Positions 10,917 to 22,338 of a DNA stretch of 64,000 bases are shown piece after piece; positions within the stretch are counted from its first letter, which is position 1, and each line of letters opens with the position of its first letter. Source of the stretch: Balamuthia mandrillaris. Taxonomy: Eukaryota > Discosea > Longamoebia > Balamuthiidae. The position numbers and the translations under genes are program-made. The notes below the pieces were generated by a model that saw only the letters and a list, made by a program, of their open reading frames with translations, was not told the DNA's origin and did not search any database. Location of the stretch: NCBI GenBank assembly GCA_031835245.1, contig JAVKOQ010000040.1, forward strand, positions 208,501 through 272,500. The letters are read 5' to 3'.

Positions 10917-13013
10917 ATGCAAAAGCTGTTGGCCCTGAAAGCCAAGGCGAAGGAGGAGGCGGCCGCTGCCGCCGTGGCCGCTGCCGCCGCCCGCGGCACC
11001 TCCAACCTCGGCGACAACCTCAACCTCAACATCGACGCCGAGGAGATCGAGCTGCACGAGAAGCTCGGGGACGGCCGCTTCGGCGAGGTCTGGAAGGGCT
11101 CCGTCTACGCCCTGAACGTGGCCGTGAAGATCCCCTACGTGCAGGACCTGGAGGGCGAGGCCCTGGAGCGGTTCAAGCAGCAGCTCTCGGTGATGAACAC
11201 CCCCCACCCCAATACCGTGCTCTACATGGGAGCCTGCAGCGAGCCCGGCCGCTTTCGCATCGTTACCGAGCTGATGGATGGAAACCTTAGAGTACGTTTG
11301 GTCTTTTCTTTCTTTGGGAGGAGGAGGGAGACAAACTCAAACCACTAAAACAAAAAATAACAGAGACTGCTTCGTTCGCACCAACGGCTGAGCCTTTATG
11401 AAAAGATGGACATGGCACGCTGCGCTGCCCTCGCGCTTACATGGTTGCATTGCTTCAGCGATCCACCTATTATTCATGGCAACCTCACAACCTCCAACTT
11501 GCTTTACAACATGGTCCCTTCTTCCTTCCTTCATTCTTCTTCCTTCTTTCTCCTTCTTTCTTCTCCTCTCTCCTCAAAGACTGATTGAAGCTGTTAGTCG
11601 GGAAACAAATTCACCGACATTAAGTTAACTGGCTTTGGTCTCAGTCAGATAAACCAGTCTGACACGCTGCGCTGTCATGCCCCAGAGGTGTTGGGAGGCT
11701 CTCCCGCTGACGAAAAGAGCGATGTCTACAGCTTCGGTTTGGTGCTGTGGGAGTTTTTGACTCACTTGGAGCCGTTCTCTCAGCTCACGAACGAACAGTT
11801 TGTGGAGGTGGTGTTGAACCGCAACGAGAGGCCTCCAATCCCTTCCAACTGCCCTGCTGTTCTGCGTACGCTCATTGAGGAGTGTTGGCAACCTGATCCC
11901 AAAAAGAGGTATTCTATCCTCAATTACCAAAGCTCTTCCCCACTCTCTCTCTCTCTCTCTCTGCCTCATTTTCTTCCTTTCTGTTTATGGTGTTTTGTTT
12001 TTCTTTGCTGCTGTATTCGCTGCATGTTGTTTGTTTTGCTCACTCGTTTATCTCGCAAAGACCGAACTTTAAGGAAATAGCCGAACGGATGGACGTAGTG
12101 GTAGTTCACTCTGCTATCTCTGATGCCGTAGGCAGAAGTTTTTGGGAACGTTATTTTTTGAAAGAGGGAGAAGTGAACAGCAAAACATTTTTCCGGAAGC
12201 TATACAGGTAACGCTACTTATTCTCTTCTTTGACTCGTCTTTGCCCTTTCTTCTTCTGCTAATTCTCTTTTGTATTTCTCTTATCTCCTTTCTTGCGTCT
12301 TCTCTCTAGTCACTACCGAAAGCCACTACCTAAAGACACAGCACCAATGGAGGTTATTTCTCCTTACCTCACTCTATTTGGTACCTCTACGGAGCGTCCC
12401 ACAAAGAAACCAGCCAACGAGCTTCGCAACAAAGCGCCTCTCACCAAAGAGGCACTAATGGAGCTGTACAAGTTGAGAGGCTTGAAAGCATTGCTCGTGC
12501 AGTTGGACTCCACGAAGCAAAACTCAGTGGTCAGTGTGGAAAGGTTTGGAAAGATTTTGGAGTGGTTTGGTCCTTTGCTCGAGGACAACTTGGACACATT
12601 CTTGGACCGCGTACGCTTTTTCTTCGCAATGTGTTGTTTGCCCTTTTCTGACCCATAACCACGCATAACAACAAAAAAAGATACACTTGGTCCTCACACA
12701 ACCATGGTTCCACGGCGCCATAGAAACCGCTGAAGCAGAGCGGCGGCTATCAGACCAGCCGCAGGGCACCTTCCTGGTGCGCTTCAGCAACAATCCGGAC
12801 CATCCAGGAGCCTACACCATCTCTCGGGTGACCACCCCTCAGCTCTCCATAGGGCACATCCGCATCACGCATGCTCCTGGCCAGGGCTTCAGCATCAACG
12901 ACGAGCGAGACTATCCCTCGCTGGGAGCGTTGGTGCAGGACCTGCAGAGCGCGGGACATCTGAGAACGGCTTGCTTGGGCTCCAAGTATCTCAGCCTCTT
13001 CAACCTGGAATGA
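10917..13013 (+). CDS. SH2-domain protein with kinase-like domain (SHK-type), predicted pseudokinase
   Basis: Domain order matches the Dictyostelium SHK family: short Ala-rich N-terminus, kinase-like domain, linker, SH2 domain. The glycine loop (LGDGRFGEVWKG) and beta-3 lysine (VAVKI) are present, as are the APE-like HAPEVLGG and DVYSFGLVLWEF. The catalytic loop reads HGNLTTSN where HRDxxxxN is expected, and the metal-binding DFG reads GFG (KLTGFGLSQ). Both catalytic Asp residues are therefore absent. The SH2 domain begins WFHGAI and has the phosphotyrosine-binding arginine in GTFLVRFS. Introns at about 11293-11363, 11515-11605, 11909-12060, 12208-12309 and 12611-12681 join in frame. The protein probably works as a phosphotyrosine-reading scaffold; this is inference, as some pseudokinases bind ATP. 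Short plus-strand spacer 13014-13393 follows with no gene seen. Confidence 0.85.
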
Positions 13014-13393
13014 GATATAGAGACACCCCAGATGGAATGATGAGATTGGGAGAATGAACAACAAAGAGAGAAGGAAGGAAGGATCGTTGCTAAGGAATGA
13101 TCACGCTGAGTGAACTGTGGGGAGAATGAAAGAAAGGTTTTGTAAGCTTAACTTGCTATGGATGGCTTTGGGCGGCACTTCCTCTTCCAGAGCTCTCTTC
13201 TCTCTGAGAGAAAGTGAGAGACCAACAATAAGACTTTACGTCAGTTTTCACCTAAGAAAGAAAGTACTTACATCATTTTTACAGCACAAATCCTGCTGCT
13301 TTTGAGCACCGTGACTTATTTTTTTGTGTAGCAGAGAAGAGAAGGGAGGAAAGAGAGAGAAGGGATCAAATCCTCTCCCACACACACCACAAC

Positions 13394-16300
13394 ATGGCCG
13401 ACGACTTGCTTGGGCGGTATGCTGAGGGAGGGGGCTCGCAGCTGATTCCCACCACGCGGGTGTTCTTCAAGAAGACCAAGCGCGGCAAGATCGCGCGCCT
13501 CGTCCGGGAGCACTACCTGCGTTTCAGCAGGGAGGAGGTGGAGAGGGAGCAGCTCTTCCCCGTTTCCATGGCCGTGCGCTCCGCTTTGTTGGGCAGCTTT
13601 TTCCCGCTGCAGAGGCAGGAGGCCGACATCGCTCAAGGGCAGCAACAGGAGGCCACGGCCGAGTTGCTGGCGGAGGGACTGCCGCGTCACTACGTTATTC
13701 CAGATGTGGAGACCACTAAGCATTTCTTGGAGCTGTTTGAGTTTGACCACCGCCTCACTGACATCATATGGCTGGGCACTGTGCTTCATGAGGTCATCTC
13801 TCTTTGCCATCCATTCTCTTTTACTCTGTGCTGTCTTGTGCTGTCATCCTCTCGTCTCCTCAGTTCTCTTGTTCTCGCTCTATGTTGTGCCCTTCTCGCT
13901 TCCCTGCCTTTCTGCTCTCTTGCTGTTCTCTTCTCTTCTCTTCTCTGCTCTGATTCTTGTCCCGTTCTCGCTCTTGCTTTCGCTCTCTGTGCTCTCTTCT
14001 CTTTATTGTGGTTATTGCCCTTCTCCAACTGTAAATGATATGCTGTCTGTTAGATGCGAGAGGCTTCCCAACGAGCATATAACCGCTTAAGGTTTCTCTC
14101 CTGCCGACAATATTTGTCTTCTGAGCACGATGGTTTTTGTTGCTAACTGGCATTGCCTTTAATCAACTGTAGAGCGGTGGTAGGTGATCCACGACACCGT
14201 GGAATGGTGTTCCAAAATGAACACTTCGCAGAAACATGGGTACCTCGGCTCGATACCGAGACTCCAACCCAGCGAAACCAACGAGGTTCTTCTTCTTGCT
14301 TTTGCCACTTTCGTGCTCTCTTATATCTTCCAATGGTTGCTCATTATGCTTTCTCATACAGCTATAAGAAAAGCAGTGGAATGGGTACAGGACTTTATAC
14401 AACGCGAATGGGAGAGAACTACCGTCCTACAACAACAAAACAAAGCCATTCAAGAAATGGAAGCAGGCAACAAAGACGACGGGGAAGTAGAAGTTGAAGA
14501 AGAGGAAGGAAAGGGAGAAAGGAAAAAGAAGCGAAGAGGGAGAAGAGGAAAGAAGAAGCTAACAGCAGATCAAACGCTGACCGTCATGCCGCAAGTCATT
14601 GTGCTAACTCAGTCAAAAGATTTGGTTCTAGTTGAAGAAAAAGGAACGACAGTGGTTGGTGGTTCTTTGATCTCTCAGAACAAAGCAACAGAGTCAAACG
14701 TGAAATGTATGACCTGTCAAGAATATGTGGATAGCTTCTTTGCTGATGATGTACAGTTAAAAGAGCTTTGCGACTCATTGACCCAACTGTTGCTATTGGG
14801 AGAAGACCGGTCCAGTGATAAGGATCTTGCTGGAAAGGGCTATGAAGAGGTTCATTCTACGTTCCTATGCTCTTTCTTCTCTTTACTCTTTTGGGTTTTC
14901 GTTCACATATGTTGATAACATATTGTTGCAGTATCGCGCTGATGATGTGTTGGAAGCAGAGCTCAAATCAGGAGCTATATGGAGAGGAACGTTGAGAGTC
15001 AGCACTCACAACAATGCTGAAGCCTACGTCCGCACAAATGACCATTCAGGCCTATCTTCCGACATTCTCATACAAGGCAAAGCCAACATGAATCGTGCCA
15101 TTCACGGTGATCTCGTTGCGGTGGAACTGTTTCCTCGTGAACGATGGGCTGCTCCTTCTGTGACGTTACGACGACAGGGATCAGGTCAAGGTCAGGACCA
15201 GGAGGAGGCAGGGGTGGAACAAGGAGATGATGCAACAACGACCGGCCGGTCGAGGAAAGTGTTTCCTACGGGCAAAGTGGTTGGCATATTCCAGCGAAAT
15301 TGGCGGCCGTAAGTTCCCTTCTTCCTCTTCGACTTTATGCTATTTTACTCAGTTTTTGTTCTTTTTATCTGCATCAGTTACGTAGTAACATTGCAATTAG
15401 AGCACGGCGAAAACTCGTCTGCTTCAGAAAAACTAGATAAAGAAGATAGTGCAACGTCACAAAGTTCTGCAACACAAGCTGTGTTATGCATACCAATGGA
15501 TTACAAGATCCCTAAGATACGCATCCGTACTCGCAATACCGAGTTTTTGAAAGATCAACGCTTTATTGTAGCTATTGACAGTTGGGAAAAGGATTCCTTG
15601 TATGTTTTTCACTTTCGTTCTTCAGTATTCTTTGATTTCCGTCTTTCATATTCTCATCTCTGCTGAACCTAGCTATCCGAATGGACATTATGTGCTCTCG
15701 TTGGGTCCTATTGGTGACTTGGAAACGGAGACAGCAGCACTGCTAACTGAAAACTCGGTGTCTGCTCCTCCGTTCCCTGCTGCCATCCTGAATTCACTGC
15801 CCTCATTGACTGGCCCCGACGCTTGGGCCGTTACTGAAGAAGATGTGGCTTCTCGGCGTGATATAAGAGGTTCTCTCTACTCTCATCTCTGTATTGTACT
15901 CTTTCTTTTTTCCTCGTATCTGTTATCCAACTTTTTTATCTGTCTGCAATATAGAGTCGCACCGTGTGTATAGCATTGATCCTTTAGGTTGTCAAGACAT
16001 TGATGATGCGTTATCAGTTCGGTTTTTGAACGACGGAAAAATCGAAATTGGCGTTCGTATCCTTTTGCTACTTGCCACAGGGAAAAATGAAAAGTCGAGG
16101 CATCTCGGAACCTTTCTTCTTTATCTCTTTAATCACCATTTCGTGGAAAGAAATATTCTTTAACTCGGTATCAACACGTTAACAGATATTGCCGATGTAA
16201 CACACTTTGTGCCACACAACTCGTTGTTGGATATTGAAGCCAGGGCTCGTGGCACCAGCGTTTATCTTGCTGATCGTCGCTTGGACATGTTGCCATCCGT

Positions 16301-19106
16301 TCTCAGTGAACATATCCTTTTTCAATCTTGCTCTTTCTTTATCTTCCTACTTCTCCAACTCTTTAATATTGTTCGTCACGTTATTTCCTTGACTCCTTTG
16401 CACAGCTGTGTTCTCTAAGAGGAGGCCAAGACCGATTTGCAGTTTCTGTTTTGTGGACCTTTGCATCCGACTTTCAAACAGTACACAACTCATTTCTTGC
16501 ATATACGCTTTTCTGAACATTCAAACTCACTTTTGGTTTTCCAACAACTAAGGTGGAACGAACTTGGTTTGGAAGAACCATCATCCGTTCTTGTCACGAG
16601 TTTCATTATGAACTTTGCCAAAGTATCCTTGATGAAGCGTTGAGTGAGAGTGAAAGAGAAAAGCTTCCTGATTACGATTTGCTTCGCAAGGAGTTGCTTG
16701 TATTGCTTGAAGTGTCCAGCAAGATGCAGGTTTTCTTCTTCTTTTTTTTCTTCCTTTGGAATCTGTTGATTTAAATTCTGTTTGCTGTTTGTTCTTTAAT
16801 AGCGAAAACGAACAAGACAGGGTGCACTGATACTCGCCAGCACTGAAGCCAAATTTGAGCTCAGCGAAACTCGCTCTCCAACTTCCATTCATATCCTTTT
16901 CCGTCACTTTTCTATTTTGTGTTCCTCTTTCCTTTCTGTTTGCTTTCTTTAACTCTTTCGCACTGGCAAAGAAAGAGCTTCCTGTACATGACTTAGTCGC
17001 TGAGTTCATGATTCTGGCCAATCAATATGTCGCCGAGCAGATTTACTCAGCCTATCCAGATGCTGCGCTGCTGCGTCGCCATCCCTTTCCTCGCAATTCC
17101 AAAAAGTTTCAAGAACTTATAGAAGCTGCGGAGGCACGTGGCTTCCACATTGACACCACTTCCAATAAGACGTTGGCTCGTTCCTTGGATGCTGCTGTTG
17201 TGCCGGAAGATCCCAGTGTAAATCGCTTGCTTCGTCAATTAGCAACTAAAGCTATGGAAGAAGCACAGTAAGTTATTTTACTTTTTTCAGTTTTTAGACC
17301 AAAGTGTTGCTTACATTGGCTCTTTTTCTCTCTTTATCTCTCTCCTTCTCTCTCTCTCTTTCCAGATATGTATCAACTGGATCTTATGATATTCATGATT
17401 TGTATCATCATGGATTGGCTCTTAACATGTATACACATTTTACGTACGTTGCTTTCTATTCTCTCTCCTCTCTCTCATGTACTAATTATCCACACATTTC
17501 TCTTTTGTTGCCATAAAATGAACATATAACAGCTCCCCTATTCGGCGTTATGCAGGTAAATAGGATTTCACGAAACAGCAAGTAATGCACATTTGACTAA
17601 CATGTGGTTTTTGTTTTCCCTCTACAAAAGACGTGATAGTGCATAGACAACTTCTGGGAAGCTTGATAAGGCCAACTAAAGCTCCGGCCTACTTCAACGA
17701 CGAGAAGCTGGAAGAAATCGCGCAGCATATCAACAAAAAGCACCGCAATGCCAAGCATGCTTCTAAAGATTCCTCTGAACTGTTCAAGACCATGTACTTC
17801 AAGCAAACCCCAGACAACGTAACTATTATTCTTGCTTCCTTTTTTTTTTCTCTTTCTCTCTCTCAACTTCTTACTATTTGTTCTCTTTCTGTTCTGTTTT
17901 TCTTTTCTCTCCTAAAGCTGGTGGATGGCATTATCTATCAAATGAAAGCAAACGGATTTGTGGTAGCCATCCCGAGATACGGCCTCAAAGGAGCAGTCTA
18001 CCTGCGCGACAAAGACGGCCAACTTATCGTTCCCTCAAACGCTCTCTCCTTGTCTCCCACTGCTTACACCTCTGATCTTCGCATCGTCGACTATCGTTTC
18101 GAGCCAACGCAACAAAGCATTCTTCTTAAAGTCACCTCTGCAAAGGAACCACAACAACAGTTGGTAGGCGTTCATTTGTTTGATCACGTCACGTTGCATG
18201 TTGTTGTAGATGAGAGCAGAGCGCATCGTCCCTCCGTCAAGTTGGAGCTGGTTCACTTTGGAATGGATCCAAAGCTGAAGGAGGAAGCGGCCAAGCAATA
18301 TGCTGCAGGTGGCGGTACTCGTGTCAACACCACCAAAGCCGTTTTGGAACACCAGAAGGAATTGGCCGCTGCCGCCGCCGCCGCTACAGGTTCGTTCTCT
18401 CTTCTCTTTCGTCATTTCACCTCTCACTTTCCCTTTTCTCCTTTCACTTTCTCTTCTAACTTGTAAAACAGATGAAAGCGATGAGGAGGAGGGTACCTCA
18501 TTGATAGCACCTACTTTTAGGGTACATTCCATTTACGTTTCTTTTTCATCTCTCTCTCTCTCCCCTCTCTCCTCTCCTCCCTCCTGTTCCTTATCTCATT
18601 TTTCCTTTGAACCAACATTTGTTTAAAAGACGAGAAAGATGGTAACGAGCCGAAAACTGCTGAAGGAACTGGAATCCTACAAACAAACCAAAGAGGAGGA
18701 CAGTCTCTACGCGTTATGCCAACGCCTTATACTGGCTTCTCCTTCAAAAACAGAAGCAATAGCCACAAAAGCCGGAGGAGATGAAAGCGACAAAGAGGAA
18801 GAGGAAAAAGAAAGAGAAACAGCAAAACTAGCAGCGAGCGAAGGAGGAAGGGGCAGGGGGAGAGGAGCAAGAGGAGGAAGGGGTGGAGGCAGAGGAGGGG
18901 GAACGAAGAAACCAACAACAGAAACAACGAGAAGGAGGGAGGAAGACTTGGTGGTGCGAAGATGGAGACCGGAGCAGCTGAGGAAGGAGAGAAGCTGGTA
19001 CAAGAACGTGCATGGCTACCACGAAGTCGTTGTGGAGGACGAGAACGATGCCTACTCTTCGCAAGCTACCATCGTGGAGGCTTATCACTGGGATGGCGCT
19101 TATTAA
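13394..19106 (+). CDS. DIS3L: DIS3-like 3'-5' exoribonuclease (RNase II/RNB family)
   Basis: Processive 3'-5' exoribonuclease, catalytic subunit type of the cytoplasmic RNA exosome. The order matches animal DIS3L: degenerate PIN region ([19 protein letters not shown]), two cold-shock-type OB folds ([31 protein letters not shown]), RNB domain, S1 domain. The RNB active site is intact: [15 protein letters not shown] supplies the metal-binding Asp residues, then [48 protein letters not shown] is reconstructed across two introns. Many short introns interrupt the gene (for example about 14091-14171 and 14287-14361), and exact frame continuity at these junctions supports the model. After the S1 domain there is an extra tail: an acidic stretch, an Arg-Gly-rich box near 18840-18905 and an aromatic C-terminus, absent from typical DIS3L. 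ATG 13394 fits the family start. Confidence 0.9.
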
Positions 19107-19474
19107 CCGGTTCGTTCAAAAAGAAACAAACCAAGGAGCAAAAAAAAAACAAAGAGTTGCTCTAGACATGAGAGCGGTAGATAGACAGGAGATACGACGA
19201 GAGAGCGGAAATTTGGGCAGAAATTCGAGGAAACCAAACCAAATATAACAGCAAAGCAAAAAAAAACAAAAGAAGAAGGCAGAAAAAAAAAAACGGTTGC
19301 GAGTGCAGGCCTGGTGGTGTGCTTTGATCTTTTTCTCTCTCCGTGTAGTAGTAGTAGTTGGTAAGTAAAAGTTCACTCTTGTCTTTCTTCCAATAGTTTT
19401 TTTTTTTTTGAAGATTGATTATTATACAATTTGGTAGTGGTAGCTCCGGGTCTCAAACAATCTTGAAGGAGAAG
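19107..19474. other. Intergenic spacer
   Basis: A-rich and T-rich tracts, including poly-A at about 19141 and 19259 and poly-T at 19397, between two plus-strand genes. It probably holds the DIS3L mRNA 3' end and the promoter of the next gene. No coding region seen. Confidence 0.5.
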
Positions 19475-20591
19475 ATGCAGTCGGCGGCAAGAGGTCCTTT
19501 GCAGCAAGCGGTCCGATACGCGCACACGGTGCCGCCTCCAGGAAACTCCGAAAACAACCGCCTTCAGCTCCGAAATCTCTCGGTGGACTTGAACGAGTGG
19601 TCCGAAGAACTAATTCCTTTTGTTTTCGAGGAGTCCGTATTTCTTCTGCCTCTTTTGCTCTCCTCCTCCTCGCTTCTTCTGCATCTCGTTCTTCTTGTTC
19701 TTGTTCTTCTTCTTTCTTCTTTCTTCTTCTTTTTGTTCGTCTTGTATTTATTTTCTGATCTTCTGCTGCCTCTGCTTCCTTCCTCGCCCATTCGTTTTCT
19801 CTTTTGTAAAAAGTCTTGGGGTTGGCAATCCAATTCTCCGGGGCATGTGCACCGACCCAGAGGTAATCGGCTCCATAGCGCGAGCCTTCCATAGGCAACT
19901 AACCAGCCTGCCAACCGTCACCACACGTTCCTCGGTGAGGCTCATCTTGGCTGGCTCTCAGCCTGCCCTTGACTTTGCAATGCCGAACAACGCTGAGGAA
20001 CAAGAAGGTGAAGAGGAGCAAGGGAGGCGCGTGCAGGTTCATCGCCATCGCTACTTCATCCCGATGAGCGGTCAACGCGCGAGGCTTATTTTGCCATTTG
20101 ATGAAGAGGTGCAAGAGTTTGGTGCTCATGCCAACTCGTTCTCTTCTCGACAGAACAACCAGACCGATAGCAACAGAACAGAAGAAGAGGAGGAGGAAGA
20201 AGCAGAAGAGAATGGTTTCACAACCTTTCGAAGCCCTCAACTAAGGAATGCAGCTGAAGGTAAAGAGAAAAAGAAAGATAAAGAACGAGCAAATAGTGGT
20301 GACATGGAACAACTTTCGTCTGCCTTGGCAAAAGCGAGGTCATCGGCAGACCCTCACGCCCCAAACGCTGAAGGCAGTGGCAATCCCCCCAAAGAGACGA
20401 ACACAAAGGGGTCAAGGGTGACGGAGAAGAGATTCGTCAACGTCGTAACTTCCCTGGTCCTGCTGGTATTTATCTACAAGCAATGCCCTTGGGATACCTA
20501 CAAGTTTTGCTGTGTTGACTTTATGGAGAATCTTAGCCCTGAGATGATCCGATTCCTTGAGGAGCCTCCTGTTACCGTCGAGGCTAACTAG
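19475..20591 (+). CDS. Unrecognised protein, possible mitochondrial inner-membrane protein
   Basis: I do not recognise a family. The first ATG (19475) begins a basic, Ser/Ala-rich leader (MQSAARGPLQQAVRYAHT) that looks like a mitochondrial presequence. A single intron of about 200 nt (donor near 19634, acceptor near 19812) joins in phase 2 to a long exon. This exon has a folded-looking region (LGVGNPILRGMCTDPEVIGS, then SSVRLILAGSQPALDF), an acidic low-complexity linker, and one hydrophobic segment near the C-terminus (FVNVVTSLVLLVFIYK), followed by a short tail with two cysteines. Topology is probably single-pass near the C-terminus. Alternative: an outer-membrane or ER tail-anchored-like protein. 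Confidence 0.6.
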
Positions 20592-21191
20592 GTTTTGCGT
20601 CTGCCCATTCTCTTTTATCACTCTCCAGTATTGTTTATAGACTTTGTTTCATCTTCCTTTTTTTTTTTTCTTTTTTTTTAGCATCGTCTTTTACCAGCCT
20701 TTGTGCTTAACCATTGCATTCAACCAAAGAAGCCGCTGTAGAGGAGTTGTTGCGTATGCAAATGCTTGCCCATCTCCAAGTTTTGTCCGCCAATGTCCGC
20801 TACATCTATTGGAAAAGAAGCTAAGGCTCCTTCCCGTTCCTCTTCAACTTTTTTTTTGCAGAGCATCGGATGTCGTACACCACATCGATTCTGTACGGCC
20901 AGCGGTTACGGAGGACTTTGAGATTGGCAAGCATGTGCACGCTCAACTCCTCCATAGTGGCTCACGAGAACGTACTTTGCCGCCTTTGGTACTTCTTCTG
21001 TGTCCTCACGTTCGTCGCAAGAGATCAAGAGAAGAATGAGGAGATATGACAGATGAGGAGAAGAGGCAGTAATCACAAGCTGTTGTTTTGTCCTGTTTTT
21101 GTTCAAATACTTCCTGTCTTTCAAAAACATTGCCCTTTGTGGTTGCTTTGAGAGGAAGAAAGGAATGTTCCATCATTTTACGTTCCTGTGC
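20592..21191 (+). other. Spacer with possible short unassigned exons
   Basis: Between the preceding plus-strand gene and the minus-strand isomerase. Two stretches look coding on the plus strand: about 20735-20820 (AVEELLRMQMLAHLQVL) and 20863-21051 (MSYTTSILYGQRLRRTLRLA). They could be joined in frame by a 42-nt GC-AG intron ending in a poly-T tract and CAG. I found no convincing start or upstream exon, so this may be a small gene, a 3' extension, or chance. Confidence 0.25.
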
Positions 21192-22115
21192 TCACTTTGA
21201 GACAACCTCGCTTGTTCCATCTTCATTTCCAAAATAAGCTGTTTTACGTTTGTGTTGAATAGAATGAAAGCGATATAACCAAGAGAGAGGCAAGAGAACC
21301 ACGAGGGTAAGACAAAGACTAGAGGGATGCTAGAAACAAACAAAGAAGTGAAGAACGGAAAGCTGGGAAAGAAAACACCTACCAACAGAAGCCATGTCAA
21401 CAAACAACCCAGTCTCAACAACACCAGGCATCAGTTTGATCCGCTCATGGATGCCCTTCGGGTCCTCTATAAGCCCAAAGTCAACGTCAAGGATGAAGTT
21501 GCCATTGTCAGTGACGCAAGGGCCAGCCTTCCTTACGGCCATCCTCAGAGCTGCCTTTCCTCCGAGCTCCTCCTCCAGCCGCTTCTTGACTGGCACAAAG
21601 GCAGAAGGGATGACCTCCACAGGCACGCCTTTCTTCCATTTCTCACCCAACACTTTGCTTCGTTTGGTGGCATCCGCAACGACCACAAAGCGCTTAGCAT
21701 TGGCATCCACGATCTTTTCTTGCGTGTGACAGCCTGCACCAGAGTTACACAAACAACAGCTACAGAGTGAGTGTGGCTGAAATCAAAAAGTGTAGCAATA
21801 ATAACCTCCTCCTCCTTTTATCAACTGAAGGTTTGCGTCCACTTCGTCGGCACCGTCGATGGCCACGTCGATGACAGGATACTTGGCCAAGCTGCCCAGC
21901 ACGAGCCCTTCGCTCTGCTCGATGAGCTGCGTGGCTTGGAAGGAGGTCGGCAGGCAGATTATTTTGTTGGCCAAGCCAAGCTCCTTGACACGTTCATCCA
22001 ACCGCTGCACGGCGTAGACGATGGTGGAGCCGCTGCCTATCCCCAATACCATGCCTTCATGCAAAGAAAGGTCATCTATGGCTTGGTAGCCCGCTGCCTT
22101 CTTGCCTGCTTCCAT
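21192..22115 (-). CDS. RPIA: Ribose-5-phosphate isomerase A
   Basis: Interconverts ribose-5-phosphate and ribulose-5-phosphate in the non-oxidative pentose phosphate pathway. Family motifs are clear: [16 protein letters not shown] (phosphate-binding loop), [11 protein letters not shown] (catalytic Asp region), LIKGGGGA across the first intron, [16 protein letters not shown], and [17 protein letters not shown]. The last exon is short: an intron of about 135 nt ends at aaaacag and adds [15 protein letters not shown], the expected C-terminus, with stop at 21192-21194. Start ATG 22115 gives a bacterial-length protein with no organelle leader, so probably cytosolic; an in-frame non-ATG extension exists upstream. 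Active-site residues appear intact. Confidence 0.92.
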
Positions 22116-22338
22116 TCTTTCTTTCGTCTTTCTTTTTATAAAATTATTTTGGCTGTACACAATATTATTATTGGGTTTGGAAATAATTGACGATTATGAC
22201 CGCAAATTCTTAAACTATTTCATGGTATTGAAAAGTAACGATTGTATTTGCAAAAAAAGGTGAAAATTTCGAATATATTCGGAAATAAATGTATGCGACA
22301 TAACAGCGAAATGGGAAAAAAAAAAGAAGCGGGGGGCC

